DNA from: Castor canadensis | Lineage: Eukaryota > Chordata > Mammalia > Rodentia > Castoridae | Direction: 5' to 3' | DNA length: 64,000 bases | Assembly: GCF_047511655.1 (NCBI RefSeq) | Contig: NC_133399.1 | Coordinates: 5,645,333-5,709,332 of the forward strand | Shown: piece by piece, positions 51,421-64,000 of the stretch | Numbering within the stretch: the first letter of the stretch is position 1 | Layout of the letters: every line of letters begins with the position of its first letter | The notes under the pieces: generated by a model | The model's input: the letters and a program-made list of their open reading frames with translations, nothing else | What the model was told of the DNA's origin: nothing | The model's database searches: none | Position numbers and translations under genes: made by a program

Positions 51421-51569
51421 GTTCCCATTTAACTTTGCTTTCCAATATTCCAGTTAGTTTTTCTATTAGAATATCAAATATATTTTTTACTATTTTTTAC
51501 ACATAATGTTCTTTCACTTTGCAATATATATTTGCAGTTTAGATTAAAGCAGTTTGTTTTGTCTCTGTG

Positions 51570-51599
51570 TGGTGTGTGTGTGTGTGTGTGTGTGTGTGA
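51570..51599. repeat. (GT)n microsatellite
   Basis: About 14 GT units between duplicon F and the hnRNPA1 pseudogene piece. Confidence 0.97.
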
Positions 51600-51905
51600 T
51601 ACTTTGGGATTAGTACAAGGCTTTGTAATTGGTAGGAAAGCTGTCCAGTGGTGAGCTATACCCCTATGTATTTTTATTTTGAGACATAATCTCAGTAAAT
51701 AATCCTCACTGACATCCAAGTGATAATCTTTGTGCAACATCCTCCACAGTGGCTGGGGTTTAAATGGTGTAGCAACACAACTGAGTCTTTCATCCACATT
51801 TTTGTGATTCTGACATTTGAACTTTTTCCTAGCACTTCCTCAGCAGGCACATCAAAGTTCAGCAGTACACATTTATATATGATAACAAATGTGAAAAAAT
51901 GATTT

Positions 51906-51990
51906 TGAAGACTGGAGGCATGGCTCAAGTGTTAGAACATGTGCCTAGCAAGTTAGAATCCCTAATTTTAAACACCAGTATGCCCAAGGG
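51906..51990 (+). mobile_element. ID-like SINE fragment
   Basis: 'ctggaggcatggctcaagtgttagaacatgtgcctagcaag'. Confidence 0.8.
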
Positions 51991-52164
51991 AAAGAAAGAA
52001 TTTAGTGTATCTTCACTTAATTCTTCTCAGTACTCTTTCTTTCTGGGATCTTTATTTCTAACCACCTTTTCCTTCTCCCCCAAAACTCATTGCAATTGTT
52101 GCAATACTAGTGTACATGTGATATAGTCTGCAAATAATATTCAATTTTCATTCTCTCTTTCAGA

Positions 52165-52528
52165 ATAAATAATGTCAATTGCTTTAGGAAGAGGTGTGCA
52201 ACCATACAGAGCTGACAAGAGAGTATTCTCAAAATCCAACTCATTTCTTAAATGTGAGGAGGTGTGTTTTAAGAAGTAGAGCTCCTTCTTTACAAGTTCA
52301 AAGTCCTGAGTTGAAAACCCAATTCCACCAAAAAATGTGTAATATGTCTTTTCTGGTATCATTAAAGAGTGCTGAGAATGATCATTTATAAGATGATTTT
52401 GTAAATGATGGCAAAAATGAAGTGCCTGATGTAACAGTTTCAGACAATGCAAAAAAGGGAGTTCGTTTTGGTAAACTTTGATGATCGTAACAATGAGGAC
52501 AAATAGTAATTCAGAAAAATATCACAGT
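52165..52528 (+). pseudogene. HNRNPA1P: Processed hnRNPA1 pseudogene, RRM1 end-RRM2 part
   Basis: Plus-strand fragment matching the inter-RRM linker and RRM2 of hnRNPA1: the linker 'gagagtattctcaaa' at 52218, the RRM2 start at 52345-52400 ('ggtatcattaaagagtgctgag', cf. GGIKEDTEE), 'gatgg(c/a)aaaaatgaagtg' at 52408, 'actttgatgatcgtaac' at 52475, and 'gtaattcagaaaaatatcaca' at 52507 (cf. VIQKYHT). Stops and a central deletion are present. An ID-like SINE (52255-52340) splits it, flanked by short 'aaatgtg(a/t)' repeats. It ends at the start of a dimeric SINE at 52528. The missing 3' half is the minus-strand fragment at 21760-22570. Confidence 0.75.
52255..52340 (+). mobile_element. ID-like SINE in hnRNPA1 pseudogene
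   Basis: 'gaggtgtgttttaagaagtagagctcctt' to 'cctgagttgaaaacccaattccacc'. Splits the inter-RRM linker of the pseudogene. Confidence 0.75.
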
Positions 52529-52735
52529 TTGTGCTGGATTGTGGTGGCTGATGCCTGTCAATTCAACTACTCAGGAGACAAACATTGGCAGGATCATGGT
52601 TTGAGACCAACCTGGGCAAAAAGTTCATGCAACATCATCTCAGACAATAACTCTGCATGGTGGTATTTGCAAATAATTCCAGGTATGTGGGAGGTATCCA
52701 TGGTAAGGATTATAGTTATGAGGCAGCCATAGTCA
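52528..52735 (+). mobile_element. Dimeric SINE at pseudogene break
   Basis: 'ctggattgtggtggctgatgcctgtcaattc' and 'ggcaggatcatggtttgagaccaacctgggc'. hnRNPA1 similarity stops exactly at its start. Confidence 0.82.
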
Positions 52736-52789
52736 AAATGGGAGGCCGTCCATGAAAAATAACTAAAATAGCACTAAATAACTTGGGAA

Positions 52790-55700
52790 CCTGGATTGAG
52801 CTCCAAATGCCCATGGCCATGGTCAGAAATGTGTGACAGAGTCTCTCAGGACAGAGCAAAACAGGGAAGGATTTTGTCCTTGAGACCTTGTCACAGACTT
52901 CAGCTACTGGTGGGCAGTTGGGAGGGTGCAGTGGAATGGACATGTGTGGAGTAGAGGATTGCCTAGAAGAACCTCAGAATTTTCCTTGCTTGACATAGTG
53001 CTCCAGTTTAGTCAATGAGTAATGACTACAATCAGCTATGTTTCTGAGCAGTCTGTTAATAAAGTTCCCTCCTGGTCCAAGGACAGAAAATAAAGAAAAA
53101 CAAAGAAACATGGGTTCTATTGGCTGTATCATCAACTATGATCCAATTGCATTTTGAAATTGGAAAGACAACAAAACAAGAACAATAAAAAGACCACACC
53201 TACGTGTTCAACATCAGGGCTATTTGAACACAGACAAAATATAATCAAAACATAAATCCTGCTTAATACTAGACAAAATGAAATGATTTTTGCCATTCCA
53301 ACATTTCAGAACCAACACAATAAATAAGCACATATCCAGGAAAGATCACGTGATAAATTCATATACCATCAAATTTAACAAATGACATTTTATTTTATCC
53401 AAGTATTCATAAAATAATTTTTCCCAATCCTGAATAAAATTTATAAAACTTGCATGCTAAGGCATAATTTCATCATTAAAATCTTACAGGCAAAGAGCAC
53501 AAAAAATTCCTAAAATTTCAAAGCAAAAATATTCTAAAAAAGAAACAAAATGAAAGCTGCTCAAGGATGCAGCCTGTTGAGCCTACACTACATGAGGAGA
53601 AGGTTGTACACATTTTTAAACTTAGAGACCACCGTCTCTTTGCAGATGCATTCTATGGTGGCTCACTTCGAGGAAGGGAGTGAGAGGAACCTACAAAAGG
53701 AGGAAATTTCACTCATAAACCTCCACAGACAAAATTTTCCCCACTTATATGATGAAATGACTATAACAAGGGATCATTTGGAAGGGTGTCAAACTCTCAT
53801 CCACAGCCAATTCAATATTCAGAGCTGTGCTGTCCTTTCCTGGCATTGCTAAACTCAAATGAATTCACCAACATGAATGGGCTTCCCATGCATTAATTCT
53901 TAGGGCAGTCTGGAATAGAGAAGTGTAGACATTCAATAAATTTACCAATTAGTCCCAAGACATTGGCAGCGCTGTACATTACAATCCCACATGTTTCTGC
54001 TCTGTATGGCCACTTTTCCCCATTTATTTTGGTACTGGGGTTTGAATTCAGCACCTCACACTTGCTAGGTAGGTGCTGTATCATGGGAGCCACTCCAAAA
54101 GCCCTTCCTTGTGTTCAGGATTTTTGAGAGAGTTTCTTGCAAATGGTTTGTTCAGGCAGGCTAATTTTCCCAGGGCTGGCTTCAAAGCATGAACCTCCTG
54201 ATCTCTACTTTCTAGATAGGATTGCAGGAGTGAGTCACTAGTGCAGAGCACCATTTCCTATCTTGAAGATATCTGGTGATGGCACTGTGCACCATCTTAC
54301 TATACCATAAAAAAAGTCTAAAAAAGACCAAGAACAAACAACCAAATATGCTTTTATTGCTCAGGACATTCTGAGTTTTACTTACTCCATAACAGAACCT
54401 GGGACCAAGAGAACACAAATAAACTCTGAAATTAACAAGCCATTTTATCCAGCAGACACATCACAAAGGCATCTTTTTTCCCACTATCTAAGACAGGCAT
54501 TCTCAATTGTCATAAATTGCATTGTGACTAGACTAATGACCTGAATGTAAATGCAAACAGTTGAAAATTCACCCAGGATAACCCAGGTAATCCTTGTGAA
54601 CACTGGTGATTAAAGACCACCACCCCACCATTCTTCCTATTCTCATTACACTTAGATGGCCTTCCCTGTTAAATCTACAACAAGGCAAGTACAAACTTTC
54701 AATTTTCACACTTTATGCCTCAAAATCAATAGCTTAATTGATCACAGGAAACTGAACACTCATTAAGCAAATGGCCCTCAGTGTTCCTCAAGGTCTGTGA
54801 TCTCTGACCGTGTACAATGAGAACCAGTAAATAACACCTCCTTTACAGACACTCTAAGGACCAGACTTAAAGAAAGTGTTCTGCTACAGGAGCAGATGGT
54901 GTCCTTCTATCACACTACATATCCGACTTTCTTTCTCCTCCTGTTTGCTCCTCTCTATAAAACATGGACCTGCTCTGTTTCATCCTTAAGACCCTGCTGG
55001 TCTTGCAGTTCCTACTCTCCCAACGAAGTGACCTCCTACACTGTGTTCATGTCCTACCTTAATCTGCATTTCATTACTGAAAATACTGTCTACACATAGG
55101 CCAAGGTCAACATCAATTATGTCATAGAGAGCAACAGTCTCAAACCCTAAACACCTCTCCAAATATGCCCCACCTTAAGCACCAAATGCATGTGCAATCC
55201 CATTTCAGTGAGTTGGGAAATGAAGGGATAACTGTAAATTTAGGCATTTATATTAGCCATAAAAAGTAATTGGTTGGGGGACTGACCCTGGAATTGAGAC
55301 TTCAAGGATTTATATTACTCACATTTTCAAACATTTATATCACTCCGGTCAATCAAATGTATCTAGAGAGTGTTTGGAACAGGGAACCAAGGACCACAGA
55401 TCATGCTGCAAAGAGAAGCCTGAACTTCTGTCATCTACACAGTCTGTAGAGGCATGAGCTCTGATTCAGAGCTTCCTGAGAGTGTTCTGGGTCTGGGATA
55501 TGTCAAAAGTAGGTAGCTGACAGAATGATTGGCTGAAACCCATCCACCCAGCCCCAACCCTAGAAAAGAGAAGACCATGTGATAAATGGCACCAGTAGTG
55601 ACTTGGTCTGCAAGGTTCAGGGCTGTGGTGGAGAGGCCCAGGTCCAACACAGCCACTAAGGCCAGTGTCAAACCCCTGGTCCTGCCCAGTCTGGGGAAGC

Positions 55701-56270
55701 AGTCAGAAAATCACCCTTTTCTGTTCCTGTGGTGTCCAGTTCTGGCACATCAGCAGCAGCAGAAGCACTGCACAGTGAGAAATTGAGTCACAGAAGTGGA
55801 TCCCAGAAGCACAGAGTGATCCAGAAAATATGGCAACAGGAAATGCATTTTCTGTGGGAAGAAGTGGGGCCTCTTTCTGATGGCCTCTGATTGGTTGGTC
55901 CCTATAGTTTGCTCCTTGCAGCACTTCTCCTTGGCTTCTGATCCAGGACCAAAATGGTTAGAAGGGATCCTTTTCCTGTCAGAGTGCCACAACCCAATGC
56001 CTGTGTCCAGCCATAGCTATTAGCAGGCTAGGCCTCCTTTCTGGTCCCTACCCAGCCCAGCCTGGGGATTCATTGTATTAAGCAGAATGTCCTCTTGAAT
56101 TTTCATGGTGGAAACAGGTTTTTCCACTTGGAAATTGGGCCAGCAGTATATGCAAAGTATTCCACAATCAATGTCCAAGTATATACCACCTGATCTGATG
56201 AAAAGAGCATTAGGTACACCAGAGCAAATGCTCTTCCTATTGCACTTCATGATTCCCAACCTTTACAAGT
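52790..56270 (-). repeat. Duplicon B, inverted copy of A and paralogue of C
   Basis: Minus-strand segment related to duplicon A over 52790-55440 and to duplicon C over 54490-56270. It therefore bridges the two and shows that all three derive from one zinc-finger-gene-like 5' region. An inverted CCAAT box (ctgattggttgg) lies at 55887-55898. It carries the same dimeric SINE (54024-54245) as A. No KRAB exon is visible where C has one, so B is a relic without coding potential; the short open frames in it are not conserved in A or C. Confidence 0.7.
54024..54245 (-). mobile_element. Dimeric SINE in duplicon B
   Basis: Inverted counterpart of the SINE at 15412-15627, in the same flanking context ('accatttcctatcttgaag' to its right). 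Shows insertion before the A/B duplication. Confidence 0.88.
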
Positions 56271-56369
56271 TCTGACATGCTCTCCCATTTCCCAAAGGTT
56301 CATGATTTTGCCTCAACAAGTTACCAGAATTAACCAGTACAAACTAACCAACTCTAAAGCAAGTGGATT

Positions 56370-56462
56370 TTTTTTGAAGGTGATGGTACTAGTGCTTGAA
56401 CTGAAGGCCTCACACAAACTAAGCTGGCACACTACCACTTAAGTCAATCCACAAGCCTTCCC
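56370..56462 (-). mobile_element. ID-like SINE fragment
   Basis: 'ttgaactgaaggcctcacacaaactaagctggcacactaccacttaag'. Confidence 0.75.
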
Positions 56463-56639
56463 AATTTCTTTGAAATTTTCTCCTCACTTTAAAAGTAAAC
56501 CTCTGCTCTTTAACAACTGGGCTGCCTGCATACCTTTCTTTTGGGTATCCTTTTTCTCTAGTATAATGCACAAACTAAAACCATGTCCTTCATTAGTCAT
56601 CATGTTACTATAAATGAGAAACAGTCTCAGGACAGGAAC

Positions 56640-57760
56640 AGGAATGTGCAAGTAGGGACCAAGTCCTACCTCCGCTGCAAGAGTAACCATGTATGCATGT
56701 GGTCACTCATTTCCAATGCTTCTGGTAATGTGGTGGATACACATTCAGGCATTAGTGGCAGCATTAAGAATACTTGGCCTAAGAGGACAGTTTCTGGATT
56801 TAAGTCATGTTTACTCTGAACCTGGAAGTGTCAAGGGAAGCACAGAAACTCACCTTAGAGAAAGAACAGAGAGTGTACACTGCATTGCAATGCTCCTTCC
56901 CAACACTAAATAAAGAAGCCCAGAGTGTCCAAGGAATACCCTGCCAACACAACACAGACTGGGAGCCTCATGCTTGGAGTGGAGGTGTCCAACAAGGACT
57001 GTGGACTAGGATGAATCACTCCACAGGGACAGTTCAGAGATTTCAGAGAGTTCATGACTCCCTGTCTTGCCCTGCAGGATTCCATAGCCAAAGAACCAAA
57101 TGCCATCAAAAGTGGGATCAAGCCATCCGTTGAGAACATGACTGTGGCCCTCTTTGCCAAAATGCAGAGCCAGGACATGCTGTCACCATTTGCAGCTGAT
57201 GTTGCAGTCACGTGTCCTCTAAGGTTTTGTCCTCAGTGTCAATCACTCAACTGCCTAACTGGTTATTCTGAGAAGATTCTCAGCAGTGGACACTGGGACA
57301 CATGACACATAGCTTGGTGACCCATTGTGCATCATGTAACACTTACACTGGCACTCACTATTGGTACACACAAAGTAGAAACTGGCTATGTGATTGGCTA
57401 CTGATTTAGGGCAACCTCAAGGCACTAGTAACATGATCAGTATGCTATTCCTGCCTGTGCTGATCTATAGGATAGTACCTTTCAATAGCCAATGCTCAGG
57501 CTTTCTCATTTCTAGAATGTTGTCATGACCCCCCAGGATAGGCACCGTCTTTGAGTTATACATCTGTGCCCTTCATGCTTATTCCTCCTGAAAATGGGAG
57601 AATTGTACTCAGGGAATTCAGTGTAGAGTCCCATGGAGATATTATAACATGAGAGAAGGAGGGGTAACAATGTCAGACAAGGATACTGCAACTGAATTGA
57701 CGGCCTGGTGACAACCAACAGGAATTTGAATGGAGGCCGACGGCCAATGCTATCTCATTC
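56640..57760 (-). repeat. Duplicon G, most diverged ZNF 5' relic
   Basis: Minus-strand copy. Recognisable blocks are 'ctcagggaattcagtgtagag' at 57610 (E: 'ctcagagaattctagattcaa'), a diverged 'gaatggaggccgacggcca' at 57728, a run at 57030-57070 that matches the exon-1 end but has lost the donor GT, and 'gaacctggaagtgtcaagggaagc' at 56817. It lies just upstream of duplicon B on the same strand. Confidence 0.5.
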
Positions 57761-58631
57761 TTATTTTTTTTCTAATTTCAAGCATGGAAATGTGCACTAG
57801 CAACAAATTTACTTTATTTAATGTGTAGAGAAGGTAGTGTTATATGGAAACAAATTATACAAAGGAATGAAGAACAATGAAAAGCAACCTTTGAAGTAGC
57901 TCATAGAAACAGGCTTCGTTGCACAAGGCCACAAGGGAAATCCATATTCCCATGTTTCAATACATCTCCAAGGGTGAAGAGCTGTGCACTGAAAAGGAGC
58001 CCTGCAAGTCATGAGTTCCCTGAGATGATCAAAACAGCATGCGGCTGTAACTGAGAGCCCATCTCCTATTGAGAGATCGCTAGGCTTGAACACTTTATAT
58101 TCCACACACAGACTATCTCAATTCTGCTACTTTAAGGTTCTTATCAAGAGAAATTGCCAAATGCAAAAAACCTTTCTCTAGGAGACCAGCAAAATATGGC
58201 TTTCTATGAGTCTGACCTTCACAGATTTTCTTCATATTTCTTAGAAAAGTGTAAATCTAAAATAATTATGCATGTTAAAAGCACAATGCTGTACAGAAAA
58301 TGGTCCCTGATAACCACAGTTACACCTTCAGAAAGGAGAGAACACCCTCCAGGATTTACTTGTGGCTCACCTGATTTCAAGTGCTATGCAGCTTCATAGG
58401 AACAACACTCCTATTTACAAGAATACAAGACTTTCTTGAGTTCTTTAGATCTACATCATTTAAAGTACATATTATAACATAGAATGTTGAATCTTGGGGA
58501 GTATTTATTATGTTCGTCAATATTGTTTTTATCAGGAGTTGACTAATGAATTCTGTAACAATTCCATCCAGTTGTCTGAGGAGCATGTTGAGTTATACAG
58601 CATTATTTAATATACTATAAAATTGTTTTTG
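57761..58631. other. No recognised feature
   Basis: Unique-looking AT-rich DNA upstream of duplicon G. No gene, SINE or LTR seen. Confidence 0.45.
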
Positions 58632-58760
58632 TAAAATTTTTTGGTGGGACTGGTCTTTAAGTTCAGGTCTTTATATTTGCAAAGCAAATTCTCTACTACA
58701 TAAGCCACACTTTCAGTCTTTTTGCTCTGGTTATTTTTGAAGATGCATTCTCAAGAACTA
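58632..58760 (-). mobile_element. SINE fragment
   Basis: 'aagttcaggtctttatatttgcaaagcaaattctctactacataagcc'. Confidence 0.7.
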
Positions 58761-59129
58761 TTTGCCCTTCACTGAAAACACTGAAACATGAAAATAGATG
58801 AATCCTTGAGGTATGAGATGAATAGATTGTGGTAGGTCAATTGTCCACCCCCACCCCCCATAAGCAAGGCCATAGCTTCCTGCCCAGCACTAGAATAAAA
58901 CTGTACTAAACAAAATGAAAGAAACAGAAAAGAAATGAGCTAAAGGAATTCAACTTTTAAATAAACCTACCAAAAGAACAGGACATCTTTATTGTTTGTA
59001 TTGGTTTCTTCCTAGTGTTATTTTCCCTACTGCAAACTACCTAATCAGTAACTGAGACATCCTTTCCACAATGGTTATTTAAACTCCCAAGTGAAAAGAC
59101 CATTTTAATGCAAAATACAAAAGGAACAG

Positions 59130-59340
59130 CTTGTTGAATCCTGGTGGCTCACACCTGTCATCCTTGCTACTTTGTAGGCCAAGGTCAGGAGGATCATGGT
59201 TTAAGGCCACCCCATATAAATAGTCTGGACACCTATCTCTAAATTACTGGAGAAAAATAAGCTTGAGATATGTATCAAGTGGTAGAGGCATTTCTGAAAG
59301 GGAAGTCCTGTGTTCAAATCCCCATCCCAACAAAAAGAAA
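59130..59340 (+). mobile_element. Dimeric SINE
   Basis: 'cctggtggctcacacctgtcatccttgctac' and 'atcaagtggtagaggcatttctgaaag', end 'tgtgttcaaatccccatccc'. Confidence 0.87.
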
Positions 59341-60489
59341 ATGCAGAAAAAATATCTTTATTGTTCATATGAATTTACCAAATTATTTCATTTGGCTCAC
59401 AAGGTTTATAAGGTCTGTGATGTCATTCATTTTCACTGCATTACACAACCTTCATCAATATAGATATGGCCATCTCATTTTGAGTAGAAGTACTGATTAC
59501 TGAATGTTGAGAATAATCTGAAGCCCCTGTTCTACCCAAAGGTAAATGAACCTATTAATTCCTGTGGTAGTTACAGACCCAAACTGATTTCCTTTATCTA
59601 TGGCATCATGCATTCAATGGACTGCTATCATCATAGAAACCAGTGGTTCATGATCTTGATTGTCAGATCAACATGTTCTAGCTCATACTCATAACTTTCT
59701 ATCAAAATAATGACACCTAGTGCCCCACCAAATTAAAATATATCTTATACTATGCAAAATTTTGACCCTTAGCAGAGGTCCCTTATGCCTCACTACTGAT
59801 AACTGATCTAGAAATATTATTCCAGTATTACTCAACAACTCTCCTGTCTTTAGATTTAATAAACAATGAATCAAAAATGAGTGGATGCAATGTGCTGTGT
59901 AAGAATGAACATTTGGAGACCAGTACATATCTACAATCAAAAAGGATTATGCTATGCTATGGCATAGTTTTATTCACCACCCATTTTTTTTTTAAACTGT
60001 AGAGTTCTGTGAGTCTTCTCCCCACACATAGACGAGGATGGTATAGTCCCCAATAATGGATTAGGTGGGATTTGACTGCTCACAAACATTCATTCATCCT
60101 CTTAATACACTACAGCTCCCATTCCTTGACCCTTCAGTTTCACTCATCTCTGTAGTTTCAACTAATTGATTCAACTGAGGTTTAATATAAGGAAATCATA
60201 AATATATAAAGCAAGACTTTCTTATTACAGTATGTCTAGGTGCCTGCTTTATACTTGTCCATGATTCAGAATACCTTGAAACATCTTTCACCATTTTTGA
60301 TATTTCTGGCTACTCTGTTTCAATGCAACAGGGTTGCATTGACTGCTTGTCATTATTGATTCAACTTTCTTGATAGTTTTTCTATGCCATCTGAAATATC
60401 ATCATATTTATCTAATCATCATTTTGGATTTGAAGTATCTGCTTAACACTGACCTCATCTTTGTAGCCTCCCTCTTATTTATTTACTGA
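59341..60489. other. No recognised feature
   Basis: AT-rich intergenic DNA between two SINEs. Confidence 0.45.
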
Positions 60490-60690
60490 CATTTTGTAAT
60501 TGGACTTGAACTCATGGCCTACACCTGAGCCACTTCCCCGGCCATTTTTTGTGATTTTTTTTTTTTCAACATAGTGTCTCACAAACTATTTCTCCAGGCT
60601 GGCTTTGAACCACATTTCTCATGATTTCTGCATCCTGAGTAGCTAGGAGTACAACCATAAGCCCTTGGTGCAGGTCTTTCTGCCTGTTTT
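60490..60690 (-). mobile_element. Dimeric SINE
   Basis: 'ggacttgaactcatggcctac', 'ctgagccacttccccggcc', T run, 'tctccaggctggctttgaacc', 'cctgagtagctagga'. Confidence 0.87.
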
Positions 60691-61711
60691 TGTAAATGAG
60701 TACTGATTGCTGAGGATTCTGTTCTCTTAGTAGTTAACAGACCATTTGATTTTCAATCATGTAGCTTTACAAAAATCTACAAGAGTTAATGAGCCCCATG
60801 TTAACTTTCTACACAAGTATCCTGCTATTTTATTTATTACTTCACATTTTCATTGTCACAATTGAACATTTATACAGAAAACTCAAGTCTCTCAATGGCA
60901 TATGAATCTGTGAAACCAATATGACCATAATTCTCTACAAAATTTCTAAATGCTATTATATTCCAACCGTTTGTTCTGGAAATCAAACCCTGAATGTACC
61001 TATCATGTGCTTCACAAACAAGCATCTTTTTCAGTTTTTGGGCAGTCTTCCTATGTATCCAAGGTTTCATCAAAATCACTCTATTGCCTGTGTTTGCCTC
61101 AAGTTCATGAATCTCCTATCTCAACTACCCTAGTCCTGAAGTAGGAGGCAAGTGTCACCACCTGCAAATAATTTCTTTCTTCTTGCTTCATCTGAATGAT
61201 CTCCTGGTTAACTGTTTCATAATGCACACTACGTTGCTAATACTCATTTTTAATTAACATTTTCATGTCTTTTGTGAGAGTGACAATACAGAATACTGTA
61301 TCCAACACCAGAGTATATATCCTTCAAAGTGATGCCTTATTCCCCAACTCAAACCAAGACCATGTTCCTACATAAAGTACAATAATGTAATATAATTTAA
61401 ATCACATAAGGCAAGATTTCAAGACATATTGCAATAGAACTGGAAATCAATAGAAAAAACACAATTGGAAAACCCCAAAGGAGTCAATTTAAATATATAA
61501 TTGATAATGCCACATGTATGAAAAGAAAGTGAGAAGTCATTAAAGTATTTGAAAGTATATGAAAGTAAATCTTTTGGGTTTATACATTTATTTCTTAGTA
61601 CTTTGTTAATATTGGATGGATATCGAATATTGTCAAAAAGAGGTCAAGCATGAGGATGGTGAGAAGAAAGTAGAGGAGAGTGTATATGATGAAAGTACAG
61701 TACATAGATGC
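60691..61711. other. No recognised feature
   Basis: AT-rich intergenic DNA. A short SINE-like piece may lie near 61000-61160. Confidence 0.4.
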
Positions 61712-61850
61712 ATAAAAATATCATACTGAGCCAGGTATCAATGGCTAATGCCAATATTCTAAGTTACTTTGCATTCAGAGATGAGGAGGATGGGTTCCAG
61801 GTCAGTCAAGTTCCCCCCCCCCCCACAGCCCGAAAAAAGAAAGTGGAAGA
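61712..61850 (+). mobile_element. B1-like SINE half, truncated
   Basis: 'gagccaggtatcaatggctaatgccaatattctaag' and 'cattcagagatgaggaggatgg', stopping at the C run. Confidence 0.65.
61815..61826. repeat. Poly-C run
   Basis: Twelve C's next to a truncated SINE and the old L1 tail. Confidence 0.9.
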
Positions 61851-61859
61851 TGTGATCTC

Positions 61860-62280
61860 AAAAGTGGATCACATAACAAGGAGAGAGCACATACAGGAGA
61901 TATGGGAATAGGTAGAAAACCCAAAATATGAAAGCATTTGATGTCCCCACTCCAGGGGAACTAATACAGAAACCTTAAAGTGACAAAGGATAACATGAGA
62001 AGGGGATCAGGAAGCAGTGTAAAGATCAGTTAGAGATGAATCAACTTGGGTTATAAAACATTTGTACATGGAAGTAATGCTAAGAATCTCTCTATATCTA
62101 TCCTTAACTAGCAAAAAAGTTTTGTCTTCCTTGTTATCCTTCTGTCTTCTCTTCAACAAAATTAGAGATAAGGTCAGAACAGGTTCTGCCTGGAAGTGAA
62201 GAGGGAGGGGGGAGGAGAGTGGAAGAGGGAGTTTAATTGACACAAACAATGTACACAGACTTGAATAAATAATAAGAAAT
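61860..62280 (+). mobile_element. Old LINE-1 3' UTR fragment
   Basis: 5'-truncated, diverged L1 3' end. Blocks in the same order as L1-1 and L1-3: 'gagagcacatacagga', 'ggggatcaggaag', the 'ttcaacaaaattagagataagg' block at 62153-62174, a G-rich tract at 62198-62231, and 'tgaataaataataag' tail. Much older than the full-length copies by its divergence. Confidence 0.85.
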
Positions 62281-64000
62281 TTAAAAAATTGTCACAGAAA
62301 AAAATGGCTACAGGTGTCACTGAAATGGTACAGCCCCCTCCCAGCAAGTGCAAAACCCTGAAATTCATTATTTTGTATAATATAGTTTTACAAAATTTGA
62401 TTGTTTCCTTTCTTAAAATTATATGGGGATTTCAATGATTGAATAAGAAAATAAATTGAGCATGTAAGCACTTCCTCTCTGAGGTGGTATTGCCTTTGTA
62501 ATAAAATCACCCAAAACCCTGCTTTGAGAAATTATGCACAAACAGATATAGCATGAAACTCTGGCTTTAGGTGAGGACAGCACTAAAACTTTTACTAAAG
62601 TCCTTATTAAGGTGTGGATTCCCAAGGCTTGTGCTGTGAACCCCAGAATTCACCAAAGTAGATTTTCTGTTTAGAATAGTCTGTGTAGGTCCTCTTGAGA
62701 AGGTGGTGACACTGGTTATGGATGACAGAAGAAAAATAGGATCACCTTTCTCTTCCAAAATGTCACAGTACTTCGTGAAAGAGAGTTTCAAACAAAGAAT
62801 TTAAATCTGGAGGCATCAGAGAGTCTCTGGTGTATACACCAGATGAAAATTGTCTTTTAAAAGGGAAACCATTACAGGAAGTTTAGGACTAGTTACAGAA
62901 ATAACTGGTTTCATCCCTGGAAGTAGGATTGGGACTGAAATAAGAGTTTCAAATGGAAAGAAGACACATAAATACCCAGGGACAGACCTGGTTCTTTATT
63001 CAACAATGTGATTGTGATGTTTGTCCGTATTAAATTATGAATGCTGGTATGATGTCCATGACTAATTTGCTGTAGAGTAGAGATCTGAGCCCAGTGACTC
63101 TAAAATAAGGTCACATTTGAGACTGAGACGAAGGGCAAAGAAGTTCCCCTGGGTGGTTTCTACAGTTGCTCTTCTTTCTAGCTGGGCTCCAGAGCTACTG
63201 AAAACAATTTAGGAATGCTGACAGTGAGGAGCTGCAACACACTCCCAGGAAAGCAGGTCCCACACACATGGTCACACTTGGGGAGTGCTGTTCTGAGACT
63301 GAAGCTTTCAGTGCCTTGCAGCTGTTACCTGGACAGTACTTGCAGTTTAATACATAGAGCTCTTTGAATCACACTGTAAGATTTCTATGATTAAAATTTC
63401 TAAATTACAGGCTTAAGACAAAGCCAGACCTAGGAAGCTTCCATGAAAAAAGGTTTCATGATTTTGGCATGAAACCAAACATGATTTTGTTCAGGTCAGA
63501 ACCTTAAACTGACTTGAGGTAACATATCCCTGCTGGCAAATACTGATGTGCTGAAAGAGAAATCACTTCAGTGTTGAAGGAGGGGCATCAGTGCATGGCA
63601 CACTCCCAAGTTAAATCCTTACCTGCATCTAAGTCAACAGAGACTTCTCTTCTGTGGGGTGCATCCAAGTGAATGTGCAATGCTATGGGTTATGTATAAT
63701 CTTAGAATGGGCATATTCTTGGGCCTTGGATAAAGCAGTCTGTTTTTCTGAGCTAGAAAAAGGTTTAGCTTTAGTTCATCTTAATTCCTGTGTAGAATAT
63801 TGGTGGCCTATAACTTCCATTTCTACATGTATACAATAATCACTTCCCTGGTGTTAATTTGGTTGGCTGAAAATGGGTAGATTGTCTAAAGAGATGTCTG
63901 AAAATCTACACCATAGAACCAGTTTTCTCATTGAAGCTACCAGATGTATGACATTAGGACCTCTTTCGTTTGCTGGTACAGGTCTCACATAAAATGATGA
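62281..64000. other. No recognised feature
   Basis: 1.7 kb without identified repeats or exons. Short open frames show no known motif. Confidence 0.45.

Noticed and set aside
61860-62280. Novel G-rich element
   Set aside because: Explained as an old L1 3' UTR with its usual G-rich tract.

Overview
This is a mammalian nuclear window. The repeat content suggests a rodent of the squirrel, beaver or kangaroo-rat kind: a tRNA-derived ID-type SINE with a clear B-box, many dimeric SINEs joining a B1-like half to an ID-like half, and L1 elements whose 5' UTR is built from ~136-bp monomers. I favour Castorimorpha (beaver-like). That is inference from repeat style; a database search would settle it. 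There are no bacterial-type genes, operons or CRISPR arrays.

The only clear host protein gene is a KRAB C2H2 zinc-finger gene on the minus strand. Its KRAB-A exon is at 35533-35659, a short linker exon at 35270-35321, and the finger exon at 33557-34616. KRAB-A and eight fingers look intact. An in-frame stop cuts the array in the next finger, and decayed finger relics continue to about 32360. Exon 1 with the start codon was not found.

Around it the window is a patchwork of decayed copies of zinc-finger-gene-like 5' regions. One family includes A (14225-17745, plus), B (52790-56270, minus) and C (35890-37560, minus, upstream of the live gene). A second, CCAAT-box-bearing family includes D (22690-24180, plus), E (48790-50300, minus), F (50440-51420, minus) and G (56640-57760, minus). 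The left copies face the right copies, so the window is roughly an inverted duplication. A processed hnRNPA1 pseudogene is split in two: its 5' part lies at 52165-52528 (plus) and its 3' part at 21760-22570 (minus). The break is almost exactly complementary, which suggests a ~30-kb inversion.

Mobile DNA fills most of the rest. Two near full-length L1s lie at 381-7317 and 41431-48267, the second with a perfect 15-bp target duplication. A 3'-truncated, inverted L1 5' fragment is at 7672-9671 and an old L1 3' tail at 61860-62280. ERV remains include an integrase-end/env/3' LTR relic (12220-14212), an env-TM/LTR relic (26270-27242), a solo LTR inserted into or beside that relic (25917-26266) and other LTRs at 10671, 27756 and 30185. 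About thirty SINEs are recognisable. A 5S rRNA pseudogene (11744-11834) and a 1.33-kb tandem duplication (17969-20625) complete the picture. Long stretches at 28-30 kb, 38-41 kb, 59-61 kb and 62.3-64 kb hold nothing I can identify.
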